From Candidatus Aminicenantota bacterium (lineage in GTDB: Bacteria; Acidobacteriota; Aminicenantia; Aminicenantales; Saccharicenantaceae): a stretch of 26,027 nucleotides of DNA. Shown here piece by piece: positions 14,832 to 22,223 of the stretch. Position numbers and translations under genes: made by a program. Each line of letters begins with the position of its first letter. Within the stretch, counting starts at the first letter, position 1. The DNA lies in NCBI GenBank assembly GCA_026393955.1, contig JAPKZE010000042.1:1-26027 (forward strand). The letters run 5' to 3'. A model generated the notes under the pieces. That model was given only the letters and a program-made list of their open reading frames with translations, was not told where the DNA came from and did no database searches.

Positions 14832-15817
14832 TTCGCCTCCCCGTTGAAGCGGCCGAAGATCATCTTCCCGACTGTCGTCTGGAGGACCGAGGTGACGGTG
14901 ACGTCGACCGACTGGCCGATCAGCCGCTTCGAGTTGTCGACGACGACCATGGTCCCGTCCTCGAGATAGGCGACGCCCTGCTCCTTCTCCTTGCCTTCCT
15001 TGAGGATGAAGACGTTCATGGTCTCGCCGGGCAGAGCGACCGGCCGCAGGGAGTTGACCAGCTCGTTGATATTGAGGACCCCGATGCCGTGGATGCCGGC
15101 GACCTTGTTCAGGTTGAAATCGTTGGTGACGATCTTGGCGTCCATGGACTTGGCCAGCTCGATGAGCTTGGAATCGACGTCGCGGGCTTCGGGAAAGTCG
15201 GTGTCCGTGAGGACCACCTCGACCTGGGAGGACTTCTGGAGATGGTTGAGGACGTCGAGCCCGCGGCGGCCCCGCTGGCGCTTCTGGGCGTCCGCGGAGT
15301 CGGCCACCAGATGGAGCTCCTTGAGGACGAACTGGGGGACGACGAGCGTGCCCTCGACGAACCCGGTGTCGCAGAGGTCGGCGATCCGCCCGTCGATGAT
15401 GACGCTCGTGTCCAGGATCTTGAAGCTCCGCCCGGCCCGCTTCTCTTTGAACACGCCGACCAGATGGACCGGGTCGAGCCATTCCGGCTTCTTCGTCCCG
15501 ATGAGCACGCCGATGTAGGGCATGATGACCAGGAAGAAGATGCGGATGAAGGCGGCCATCTCGGGCGTCTTGACGACCGACTGATAGACGGCGCCCAAGA
15601 GCCACCCGAGCAGGAGCCCGAGCAGGAGGCCCAGCCCGGCGCTCCAGAGGACCCGGAACTGGGCCTTCCGGATGCGGGTCTCCAAGACCATCATCAGGAC
15701 GCCCGAAGCCAAGGCCGCGGCGGCCCCGAAGGCGGCGTTGAGCTTGAACGGCGGATAGAAATAGCCGCCCACGGTGATAAGGGCGAGGACGAACAGCCGG
15801 AAAAGCCAAATGCCCAT
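14828..15817 (-). CDS. YacL-like membrane protein with PIN and TRAM domains
   Basis: The protein is 329 aa. Four hydrophobic helices (about residues 3-22, 28-47, 57-78, 88-107) form the N-terminal membrane part. A PIN nuclease-like domain follows (about 132-255) with acidic residues in ILDTSVIIDGR (Asp136), VLKEL (Glu167), DVDSKL (Asp213/215) and VTNDF (Asp233). A TRAM domain (about 262-325, VAYLEDGTMVVVDNSKRLIGQSVDV) is predicted to bind RNA. The layout is that of B. subtilis YacL, also next to radA and ispD/ispF in Firmicutes; the neighbours here are the same. The function is not settled; a membrane-tethered RNase is plausible because the acidic residues are retained. Confidence 0.9.
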   Translation of the reverse strand: MGIWLFRLFVLALITVGGYFYPPFKLNAAFGAAAALASGVLMMVLETRIRKAQFRVLWSAGLGLLLGLLLGWLLGAVYQSVVKTPEMAAFIRIFFLVIMPYIGVLIGTKKPEWLDPVHLVGVFKEKRAGRSFKILDTSVIIDGRIADLCDTGFVEGTLVVPQFVLKELHLVADSADAQKRQRGRRGLDVLNHLQKSSQVEVVLTDTDFPEARDVDSKLIELAKSMDAKIVTNDFNLNKVAGIHGIGVLNINELVNSLRPVALPGETMNVFILKEGKEKEQGVAYLEDGTMVVVDNSKRLIGQSVDVTVTSVLQTTVGKMIFGRFNGEAK

Positions 15818-15845
15818 CTCTGCGTTCCTTATATATCGGACTCGT

Positions 15846-17210
15846 TCAGAAGACGCGCTGCAAGGCTTCGCGCACGGTCTTCACGCCCCAGCATTCGATG
15901 TCCGGCAGCTCTTTGCGGTCCAGCGCGGCGAGGTTCCCGGCCGGCAGCAGGATGGTCCCGAAGCCCAGGGCCTGGGCCTCCTTGATCCGGACGAGGGGCT
16001 GGCTGACGGAGCGGATCTCCCCGGACAGGCCGACTTCCCCGAAAAAGGCCATGTCCTGGGGCAGGGGCATGTTCTTGAGGGACGAGACCACGGCCATGAC
16101 GACGCCCAGGTCGACGGCCGGCTCCTCGATCGACATCCCCCCGGCCACGTTGAGGTAGATATCCTCGCCGGCGAAGCTGTAGCCGGCCTTCTTCTCGACC
16201 AGAGCGAGAAGCATGGCCGCCCGGTAGTGGTCGAGGCCGATGGTCATGCGCCGCGGATTGCCCGTGAACAGCGTCGACGAGACGAGCGCCTGGATCTCGG
16301 CCAGGAGCGGCCGCGTGCCCTTGACCGTGCAGACGACGGCGCTGCCGGCCTCGTCGCGGGGCCGTTCCCGCAGGAAGAACGCCGACGGGTTGAGGATGGG
16401 CTGGAGCCCCGAGGCCGTCATCTCGAAGACGGCCAGCTCCGAGACCGGCCCGAACCGGTTCTTCATGGCCCGGAGGACCCGGTGGCTGTGGTCCCGTTCG
16501 CCCTCGAAGAGGAGGACGACGTCGACGATGTGCTCGAGCGATTTCGGCCCGGCCAGGGAACCGTCCTTGGTGATGTGGCCGACGAGAAAGGTCGGGATCT
16601 GCCGGGTCTTGGCGAAGCGGAAGATCTGGTTGGCCGCCTCCCGGACCTGGCTGATCGTCCCCGGCCCGGAGGTCATCTTGGCGGAGAACACGGTCTGGAT
16701 GGAATCGACGACCAGGATCTTGGGCGCCAGGCGCTCGGCTTGGGCCAGGATGCGCTCGAGGTTGGTCTCGGCCAGGAGGAAGAGCCGGCCGTCGCGGACG
16801 CCCAAGCGGTCGCCGCGAAGCTTGATCTGCTCCAGGGACTCCTCGCCCGAGACGTAGAGGACGGACGCGCCCTCCGCGGCCATGTCCCGGGCCACCTGCA
16901 GGAGCAGCGTCGATTTCCCGATGCCCGGCTCGCCGCCGACGAGGACGAGCGAGCCGGCGACCAGCCCGCCGCCGAGGACCTTGTTGACGTCCTCGATGCC
17001 GATGGCGATCCTCTGGCGGGGAATGTCCTGGATGTCCTTGTAGAGGACCGGCTCGGTCGGGGCGTAGGTGATGCCGCCGGCGCCGGCCGGGATGTCCTCC
17101 TCGATCTCCTCGACGAGCGTGTTCCACTCGCCGCAGGTCGAGCACCGGCCCATCCACTTGGGGGCCCGGGCCCCGCAGCTCTGGCAGATGAAAACGGTCT
17201 TGTCCTTCAT
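15846..17210 (-). CDS. radA: DNA repair protein RadA (branch migration ATPase)
   Basis: The protein is 454 aa. An N-terminal C4 zinc finger has CxxC at 9-12 and 23-26. A RecA-like ATPase follows with Walker A GEPGIGKST (about 93-101), a Walker B in ILVVDSIQT and the RadA-specific KNRFG motif (250-254). The C-terminal Lon-protease-like domain (about 280-454) lacks an evident catalytic Ser-Lys arrangement, as usual for RadA, and includes GEVGLSGEIRSVSQ. RadA drives branch migration of recombination intermediates. It starts 9 nt after the dnaB stop and lies 28 nt before the PIN-TRAM gene. Confidence 0.96.
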   Translation of the reverse strand: MKDKTVFICQSCGARAPKWMGRCSTCGEWNTLVEEIEEDIPAGAGGITYAPTEPVLYKDIQDIPRQRIAIGIEDVNKVLGGGLVAGSLVLVGGEPGIGKSTLLLQVARDMAAEGASVLYVSGEESLEQIKLRGDRLGVRDGRLFLLAETNLERILAQAERLAPKILVVDSIQTVFSAKMTSGPGTISQVREAANQIFRFAKTRQIPTFLVGHITKDGSLAGPKSLEHIVDVVLLFEGERDHSHRVLRAMKNRFGPVSELAVFEMTASGLQPILNPSAFFLRERPRDEAGSAVVCTVKGTRPLLAEIQALVSSTLFTGNPRRMTIGLDHYRAAMLLALVEKKAGYSFAGEDIYLNVAGGMSIEEPAVDLGVVMAVVSSLKNMPLPQDMAFFGEVGLSGEIRSVSQPLVRIKEAQALGFGTILLPAGNLAALDRKELPDIECWGVKTVREALQRVF

Positions 17211-17219
17211 GCCCGCCGC

Positions 17220-18575
17220 TCAGTACTCCGGCGCGAACTGTTCCATGTCGGCGAAGCGGGCGTACTCGCGGATGAAGGCCAGCTGGAGGTTGCCGATCGG
17301 GCCGTTCCTCTGCTTGGCGATGCTGACCTCGGCGACGCCCCGGAGGGTCTCGTCGTCCGGATGGTAGAACTCGGGCCGGTAGATGAAGATGACGACGTCG
17401 GCGTCCTGCTCGAGGGCCCCCGATTCGCGCAGGTCCGAGAGCATGGGCTTGGGCTCGCGCCGGCCCTTTTCGGGCGCCCGGCTGAGCTGGGAGATGCCGA
17501 CGACGGGGATGCGCAGCTCCTTGGCCAGCTCCTTGAGCGACCGGGAGATGAAGGACATCTCCTGGTTGCGGTTCTCGAACCGTCCGCCGGAGCGCATGAG
17601 CTGGATGTAGTCGACGAAGACGATGTCGAGGCGCTGCTCCATCTTCAGCCGGCGGCTCTTGGCCTTCATCTCCATGATCGTCAGGGCCGGCGACTCGTCG
17701 ATGTAGATCCGGGCCCCGACGAAGGCCTCGCCGGCCAGCTTGAGCTTCTCGAAGTCCCGCTCACTGAGGTAGCCGGTCCGGACCTTCTTGATATCGATCT
17801 GGGCCTCGGCGCAGAGGAGGCGGATGACGAGCTGGGACTCGGACATCTCCATCGAGAAGAAGCCGACGGCCTTGTCGGTCTTGAGGCCGACGTGGTGGGA
17901 GATGTTCAGACCCAGGGCCGTCTTGCCCATGGACGGCCGGGCCGCCAGGATGATGAGCTCGGACGGCTGGAACCCGGCGGTCATGGCGTCGAGATAGCGG
18001 AACCCGGAGGGCACGCCGGTGACCGCCTCCTTGCGCGCGGCCGTCTCCCGGATCATTTCCAGGGTCGGGCCGGTCAGCTGGGACATGGGCCGGAAGCCCG
18101 GTTTGATGCGCTGTTCGGCGATCTCGACGATGGCCGCCTGAGCCGCGTTGAGCAGCTCGTCGGCGTCCTCCTTCTGCTCGTAGCTCTCCTGGATGATCCG
18201 CGACGAGGACATGATCAGGCGCCGGAGCAGGGCCTTTTCCTTGATGATCTGGACGTAGTATTCGACGTTGAGGTTCCGGGGGACGCCGTCGAGGAGCGAA
18301 GCGAGGTACGAGGCTCCGCCGATCTCCTCCAGGATGCCGGCCCGCTGGGCGTCCTCGGTCAGCGTCAAAAGGTCGACCGGCAGGCCCCGGTCGATGAGCC
18401 CGATGATGCGCTCCAGGATCAACCGGTGGGCGTCCCGGTAGAGGTCCTCGGGCGAGATCGTCGACAGGACGACGTTGAGGTTCTGGTTCTTGACCAGGAT
18501 CCCCCCGAGGACGGTCCGTTCGGCCTCGAGGCTGTGCGGCGGCGTCTTTTTCAGGAACATCGTGTCGAGTTCCAT
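17220..18575 (-). CDS. dnaB: Replicative DNA helicase DnaB
   Basis: The protein is 451 aa. The N-terminal DnaB domain (about residues 10-112) contains PPHSLEAERTVLGGIL. The RecA-like C-terminal domain (about 180-445) contains LIILAARPSMGKTA (Walker A), FFSMEMSESQLVIRLL, IVFVDYIQLM (Walker B), the Gln/Arg-rich ISQLSRAPEKG and the DLRESGALEQDADVVIFIYR motif. DnaB is the hexameric 5'-3' fork helicase. No intein interrupts it. I chose the ATG at 18575, which has GGAG about 10 nt upstream; an in-frame GTG at 18581 is possible. The order rpsF-rpsR-rplI-dnaB is widely conserved. Confidence 0.96.
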   Translation of the reverse strand: MELDTMFLKKTPPHSLEAERTVLGGILVKNQNLNVVLSTISPEDLYRDAHRLILERIIGLIDRGLPVDLLTLTEDAQRAGILEEIGGASYLASLLDGVPRNLNVEYYVQIIKEKALLRRLIMSSSRIIQESYEQKEDADELLNAAQAAIVEIAEQRIKPGFRPMSQLTGPTLEMIRETAARKEAVTGVPSGFRYLDAMTAGFQPSELIILAARPSMGKTALGLNISHHVGLKTDKAVGFFSMEMSESQLVIRLLCAEAQIDIKKVRTGYLSERDFEKLKLAGEAFVGARIYIDESPALTIMEMKAKSRRLKMEQRLDIVFVDYIQLMRSGGRFENRNQEMSFISRSLKELAKELRIPVVGISQLSRAPEKGRREPKPMLSDLRESGALEQDADVVIFIYRPEFYHPDDETLRGVAEVSIAKQRNGPIGNLQLAFIREYARFADMEQFAPEY

Positions 18576-18612
18576 GGCCACCTCGCTCCGGCCGCGCCCC
18601 GGCCGGGCACCC

Positions 18613-19113
18613 TCAGGACTTCCCGGAAGCCGGCTCCTGGCCCGTCTCGCCCGCGGCGGCCCCTTCGGCCTCCTCGCGGACGACGACGATCTTCACTTCG
18701 GCCCGGTCGTCCGTGCTGACCTTGACCGGGACCGCGAAATTGCCGAGCCGCTTGATCGGCTCGTCGAGCTGGATCTTCTTCTTGTCGATGTCATAGCCCA
18801 GCGCGTCGAGGGCCTCCTTGACGTCGCCGGACGAGACGGAGCCGAAGATGACGTCCTTGTCGCCCGCCCGGCGGGCAAAGGTCAGGGAGACCTCGTTGAG
18901 CTTCTGGACGAGCGTCTGGAAGGTCTTTCGCTCGACCTCCACCTTCTTCTTCAGGGCCTGGCGCTCGATATCGATCGTCTTCAGGTTCGTGGCCGTGACG
19001 GCCAGGGCCATCTTCCGCGGGATGAGGTAATTCCGGCCGAACCCCGGGGCCACGTTGACGACTTCGCCGCGCCGGCCCAGCTTCTCCACGTCTTGTTTCA
19101 GGATGACCTTCAT
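18613..19113 (-). CDS. rplI: 50S ribosomal protein L9
   Basis: The protein is 166 aa. The N-terminal rRNA-binding domain is clear (MKVILKQDVEKLGRRGEVVNV, then GFGRNYLIPRKMALAVTATN), followed by the long connecting helix (about 48-78) and the C-terminal domain with the GDKDVIFGSVSSGDVKEAL segment. A Glu/Ala/Gly-rich tail of about 20 residues extends beyond the usual end near 148. L9 spans out from the L1 stalk base and helps keep reading frame. GAGG lies 6 nt before the ATG, and the gene begins 1 nt after the rpsR stop. Confidence 0.96.
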   Translation of the reverse strand: MKVILKQDVEKLGRRGEVVNVAPGFGRNYLIPRKMALAVTATNLKTIDIERQALKKKVEVERKTFQTLVQKLNEVSLTFARRAGDKDVIFGSVSSGDVKEALDALGYDIDKKKIQLDEPIKRLGNFAVPVKVSTDDRAEVKIVVVREEAEGAAAGETGQEPASGKS

Positions 19114-19114
19114 G

Positions 19115-19390
19115 TCAATCCTCGACGTAGGGGATCAAGGCCATGAGCCGGGCCCGCTTGATGGCCAGGGCCAGCTTGCGCTGGTGGAAGGCGCAGGTCC
19201 CCGTGATCCGGCGCGGGGTGATCTTGCCCCTGTCCGGGATGTACTTCTTCAGGATCTCGGCGGATTTGTAATCGATGCCCCGGACATCCCGCTGGCAGAA
19301 CCGGCAGAATTTCCTCTTGGGAGCGAAAAACTTCCGGTAGCCGCCCCGTTCGCTGCGCTCGCCCCGTTCGGGCCTGTCATCTCGCGGCAT
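19115..19390 (-). CDS. rpsR: 30S ribosomal protein S18, zinc-type
   Basis: The protein is 91 aa. After a basic, Arg/Glu/Gly-rich N-terminal extension it reads FCRFCQRDVRGIDYKSAEILKKYIPDRGKITPRRITGTCAFHQRKLALAIKRARLMALIPY, shown here in parts: FCRFC, IDYKSAEILKKYI, ITPRRITGTCAFHQRKL and AIKRARLMALIPY. CxxC (28-31) with C-x2-H (66-69) suggests the zinc-binding form of S18. It pairs with S6 on the 30S platform. It overlaps the end of rpsF by 14 nt; no ssb or priB gene lies between the two, unlike Firmicutes or enterobacteria. Confidence 0.95.
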   Translation of the reverse strand: MPRDDRPERGERSERGGYRKFFAPKRKFCRFCQRDVRGIDYKSAEILKKYIPDRGKITPRRITGTCAFHQRKLALAIKRARLMALIPYVED

Positions 19391-19805
19391 CTGACTTCTC
19401 CTCTTTCACTTCGGCCGGGGCCGGCGATCCGGTCGTCGCGGACGCCGGGGCGGCGGCCTGAGCGGCCTGCGCGGCCTCTTCGGCCCGCCTCTTCTTGTTC
19501 TTCCGGCGGCCGAGGTCCCGCGGGTCCTTGAGGACGGTCATGAACCGGATGACGGCCTCGGTCTGCTTGAACCGGCGCTCCAGCTCCACGGAGACGTCGC
19601 CCGGGCCGTCGTAGGTGAAGAACACGTAGAGGCCTTCCTGGAAACGCTTGATCGGGAAGGCCAGCCGGCGTTTGCCCCAGATGTCCTGCTTGACCATGCG
19701 CCCCTTCTTCTGGGCCACGATCTCGGCCATCTGCTGGATGAATTGAGTTGTCTCTTCTTCGGAAAGGGTGGGGGAGAGAATAAACCCCGTTTCATACTGG
19801 CTCAA
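19377..19805 (-). CDS. rpsF: 30S ribosomal protein S6
   Basis: The protein is 142 aa: YETGFILSPTLSEEET, KQDIWGKRRLAFPIKRFQEGLYVFFTYDGPG, ELERRFKQTEAVIRFMTV, then an Arg/Lys stretch and an Ala/Glu-rich tail of about 30 residues. The core is standard S6; long charged tails are common. The start codon is TTG at 19805, with AAGGAGG 5 nt upstream on the minus strand; no ATG or GTG fits the frame at that place. It leads rpsF-rpsR-rplI-dnaB from a promoter at 19870-19897, and a short hairpin in the leader may be a control site. Confidence 0.94.
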   Translation of the reverse strand: MSQYETGFILSPTLSEEETTQFIQQMAEIVAQKKGRMVKQDIWGKRRLAFPIKRFQEGLYVFFTYDGPGDVSVELERRFKQTEAVIRFMTVLKDPRDLGRRKNKKRRAEEAAQAAQAAAPASATTGSPAPAEVKEEKSDAAR

Positions 19806-19832
19806 TGAAACCTCCTTATGGTTTGAGCAGCC

Positions 19833-19849
19833 CCTTCCTCTCGGGAAGG
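19833..19849 (-). promoter_or_regulatory. Leader hairpin of the rpsF operon, possible S6:S18 control element
   Basis: On the minus strand CCTTCC (19849... read from the 3' side) and GGAAGG form a 6-bp stem closing a 5-nt loop CGAGA, so the apical sequence reads CCCGAGAGG. It lies in the roughly 60-nt rpsF leader, about 20 nt before the ribosome binding site. Known S6:S18 leader motifs carry an unpaired CCG; resemblance is partial. Confidence 0.35.
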
Positions 19850-19869
19850 AGCAAGGAGACGAAAAGCCT

Positions 19870-19897
19870 ATTTTAGACTTTTTCCGGAAAATAGCAA
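19870..19897 (-). promoter_or_regulatory. Sigma-70-type promoter of the rpsF-rpsR-rplI-dnaB run
   Basis: On the minus strand: TTGCTA (19897-19892), a 16-nt spacer, TAAAAT (19875-19870). The spacer contains the perfect 12-bp palindrome TTTTCCGGAAAA (19880-19891). It lies just past the pth stop and is the most AT-rich part of this neighbourhood. Confidence 0.6.
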
Positions 19898-19905
19898 ATG
19901 CCCCG

Positions 19906-20490
19906 TCATGTCTGCGACACGGCGGCGACGCGGCGGTTGAAGCGGGTCATGGCCCGTTCGATCCCCCCGTCGAGGACCATCTCCAGGGCCTCGGCGGCCT
20001 GCTCCAGGCCCCGCTCGAGGTCGGCCCGCTCGGCCCGCCGGAAGGGCTCGAGGACGAAATCGGCCGCGTCCCGGCCCGGCGGCAGCGGGCCGATGCCGAT
20101 CCGGATGCGCGGGAACTCGTCGCTCCGGACCTCGCCCGCGATCGAGATCATGCCCTTGTGGGTGCCGGGACGGCCCGACTTCCGCACCCGGATCTCGCCG
20201 AGCGGGATGTCGAGGTCGTCGTAGACCGCGATCAGGCGCTCTGGTCCGGCCCCCTTCCCGTCCAGGGCGGCGCGCACGGCCGAGCCGCTCCGGTTCATGA
20301 AGGTCTTGGGCTCCACGAGCAGGACCTCTTCGCCGCCGCGACGGGCGAGGGCCGTGCGGGACTTGAACAGCCGTCCGCGCAGCTCGACGCCCCAGGCGCG
20401 GGCCGCGCGCTCGACCAGCATGAAGCCGGCGTTATGGCGCGTGGCCACGTACTCGTCGCCCGGATTGCCCAGGCCAACGACCAGCCACAA
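19906..20490 (-). CDS. pth: Peptidyl-tRNA hydrolase
   Basis: The protein is 194 aa. It starts WLVVGLGNPGDEYVATRHNAGF, with the conserved Asn in GLGNPG and the catalytic His (about 19), followed by EEVLLVEPKTFMNRSGSAV, AVYDDLDIPLGEIRVRKSGRPGTHKGMISI, and FPRIRIGIGPLPPGRDAADFVLEPF. Pth frees tRNA from peptidyl-tRNA that drops off ribosomes. The start codon is TTG at 20490, with GGAG about 9 nt upstream; the next in-frame ATG would remove the catalytic core. It starts 3 nt after the rplY stop, so coupling is likely. Confidence 0.95.
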   Translation of the reverse strand: MWLVVGLGNPGDEYVATRHNAGFMLVERAARAWGVELRGRLFKSRTALARRGGEEVLLVEPKTFMNRSGSAVRAALDGKGAGPERLIAVYDDLDIPLGEIRVRKSGRPGTHKGMISIAGEVRSDEFPRIRIGIGPLPPGRDAADFVLEPFRRAERADLERGLEQAAEALEMVLDGGIERAMTRFNRRVAAVSQT

Positions 20491-20493
20491 GGG

Positions 20494-21183
20494 CTATTTC
20501 TCCTTCTTCTTCTCTCCGCCCTCGTCCTCCGCCTTCTCGGCCCGCTCCTTCTTGATGACCTCGGGCTCCTTGGGCTCCTCGGCCGCCACCTCGCCCTCCG
20601 GCTTCTCGCCGGGGAAGGGCTCTTCTTCCTTGTGCGGCATGGAGATGAGCACGAGGACCGTATTCGGGTCCGTGAGGACCTTGACGCCGGCCGGGATGGC
20701 CATGCCCTGGACCTTGAACGATTGGTTGATGTGGAGCTCCGAGATGTCGATCTCCAGGCTCTCGGGGATGTCCCGGGGCAGGCACTCGATCTCGATCTCG
20801 CGCGTGACGAAGTCGACGAAACCACCCTCGGTCTTGACCCCGACGGGCTCGCCGCCATGGACGACCGGCACGGCGACCCGGATCGGCTTATCCATGGAGA
20901 TGCGGATGAGGTCGACGTGAAGGAGCTCGTCGGTGGCCGGGTCGACCTGCAGGTCCTTGATCATGGCGTCGTAAGCCTCGGCGTCGACGGCGACCTTGAA
21001 GATCGTGTTCTCGCCGGTCTCCAGGCGCATGATCTGGACGATGTCCTTCTTGCTCAGGACGAGGGGCGTCGATTCCATGGACTCCCCGTACAAGACGGCC
21101 GGGACGAATCCCTGGGCCCGGAGCCGGCGCGATGCGTTCGTGCCCAGGCCTTGGCGTTTTTCGGTCTTGACGACGATGTTCAT
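20494..21183 (-). CDS. rplY: 50S ribosomal protein L25, long (CTC/TL5) form
   Basis: The protein is 229 aa. The N-terminal 5S rRNA-binding domain (about 1-92: RQGLGTNASRRLRAQGFVPAVLYG, VDPATDELLHVDLIRI) is followed by the TL5/CTC C-terminal beta domain (about 95-185: VPVVHGGEPVGVKTEGGFVDFV, IEIECLPRDIPESLEIDISEL) and a Lys/Glu-rich tail (about 187-229). This long form occurs in most bacteria other than enterics. It lies between prs (10-nt gap) and pth (3-nt gap), the same order as in Pseudomonas. Confidence 0.95.
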   Translation of the reverse strand: MNIVVKTEKRQGLGTNASRRLRAQGFVPAVLYGESMESTPLVLSKKDIVQIMRLETGENTIFKVAVDAEAYDAMIKDLQVDPATDELLHVDLIRISMDKPIRVAVPVVHGGEPVGVKTEGGFVDFVTREIEIECLPRDIPESLEIDISELHINQSFKVQGMAIPAGVKVLTDPNTVLVLISMPHKEEEPFPGEKPEGEVAAEEPKEPEVIKKERAEKAEDEGGEKKKEK

Positions 21184-21193
21184 TATGTTCTCC

Positions 21194-22123
21194 TTAAGCG
21201 AACAGGGAGCTGACCGAGCTCCCCTCGTTGATCCTCCGGATCGCCTCTCCGAAGAGCTCGGCGACCGACAGGACGGCGAAGCGGCCGGACGCGGCCGCCT
21301 TGTCCGTCAGCGGGATCGTATTGGTCACGAAGATCTTTTCCAGCTTGGATGAAGCGATCCGGTCCACGGCCGGGCCGGACAGCACGGGATGCGTGGCGGC
21401 GCTGAAGATCCGCTTGGCCTTCTGCTCGCTGAGCGCCCGGGCGCTCTCCGTCAGGGTCCCGGCCGTGTCGACCATGTCGTCGAAGATGACGACGTTCCGG
21501 CCGGCGACGTCTCCGATGACGTGCAGGACCTCGGCCACGTTGGGGGCGGGACGCCGCTTGTCGATGATGGCCAGCGGGGCGTCGAGGCGCTTGGCGAAGA
21601 CGCGGGCCCGGCCCACGCCGCCGGCGTCCGGGGAGACGACGGTCACATCGTCGAGCTTGAGGGTCTTGATGTGGTTGGCCAGGACGGGCGAGGCCATGAG
21701 GTTATCCACCGGGATCGAGAAGAAGCCCTGGATCTGGGGCGAGTGGAGGTCCATGGTCAGGATGCGGTTGGCGCCGGCCTTCTCGATGAGGTCCGAGACG
21801 AGCCGGGCCGAGATCGGGACCCGCGGCTTGTCCTTCCAGTCCTGGCGGGCGTAGGGGAAGTAGGGGATGACGGCGGTGATGCGGCCGGCCGACGAGCGCT
21901 TGAAGGCGTCGATCATGAGGAACAGCTCCATGAGATGGCTGTTCGCGTCGGACGAGCCCGATTGGATGATGAAGATGTCCTCGCCGCGGACATTCTCGTC
22001 GATGTAGAAGCGGATCTCGCCGTCGCTGAAGCGCTTGAGCACGCAGCGGCCGAGGTCGGTCTTCAGGTACTCGACGATCTCCTGCGCCAGGGCCGGGTTC
22101 GACGATCCCGTGAATATTTTCAT
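21194..22123 (-). CDS. prs: Ribose-phosphate pyrophosphokinase
   Basis: The protein is 309 aa, a class I PRPP synthetase. It has RFSDGEIRFYIDENVRGEDIFIIQS, the ATP-binding loop region PYFPYARQDWKDKPR, TMDLHSPQIQGFF, VVSPDAGGVGRARVFAKRL, and the PRPP-binding loop IFDDMVDTAGTL. It makes PRPP from ribose 5-phosphate and ATP for nucleotide, His and Trp synthesis. In PYFPYARQDWKDKPR the usual Gly and Arg of PYFGYARQDRK are Pro and Trp, a variation worth noting although the ends are intact. It follows tRNA-Gln by 29 nt in the lolB-ispE-tRNA-prs-rplY-pth run. Confidence 0.96.
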   Translation of the reverse strand: MKIFTGSSNPALAQEIVEYLKTDLGRCVLKRFSDGEIRFYIDENVRGEDIFIIQSGSSDANSHLMELFLMIDAFKRSSAGRITAVIPYFPYARQDWKDKPRVPISARLVSDLIEKAGANRILTMDLHSPQIQGFFSIPVDNLMASPVLANHIKTLKLDDVTVVSPDAGGVGRARVFAKRLDAPLAIIDKRRPAPNVAEVLHVIGDVAGRNVVIFDDMVDTAGTLTESARALSEQKAKRIFSAATHPVLSGPAVDRIASSKLEKIFVTNTIPLTDKAAASGRFAVLSVAELFGEAIRRINEGSSVSSLFA

Positions 22124-22152
22124 CGCACTTCCCTCGTCCTATATCGTCCGAA

Positions 22153-22223
22153 CTGGGGCGGGAGGATTCGAACCTCCGATGACGGAGCCAAAGTCCGTTG
22201 CCTTACCGCTTGGCTACGCCCCA
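22153..22223 (-). tRNA. tRNA-Gln (anticodon TTG)
   Basis: On the minus strand it folds as a complete cloverleaf. The 7-bp acceptor stem TGGGGCG/CGCCCCA begins with the weak U1-A72 pair and has discriminator G73, both identity features of bacterial tRNA-Gln. The D arm is GCC/GGC, the anticodon arm ACGGA/TCCGT holds CTTTGGC (anticodon TTG), the variable loop has 4 nt, and the T arm GGAGG/CCTCC encloses TTCGAAT. CCA is not encoded. The first 10 nt overlap the 3' end of ispE. It is probably processed from the ispE-prs transcript. Confidence 0.95.

Noticed and set aside
14832..15809. Extended ispD frame giving a 547-residue protein
   Set aside because: The N-terminal part is the PIN-TRAM gene read out of frame and is Arg/Gly-rich without motifs.
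15774..18719. Very long plus-strand open frame (981 codons) opposite dnaB, radA and the PIN-TRAM gene
   Set aside because: It is an antisense shadow caused by GC-rich third positions; its translation is Asp/Gly/Leu/Arg-rich without motifs, while the other strand holds three clear genes.
19768..21213. Plus-strand open frame of 481 codons opposite rpsF, pth and rplY
   Set aside because: Antisense shadow over three recognised genes and their promoter.
21702..21710. TTATCCACC, one base from a DnaA box
   Set aside because: It is a single copy inside prs coding sequence, with no cluster or AT-rich region near it.
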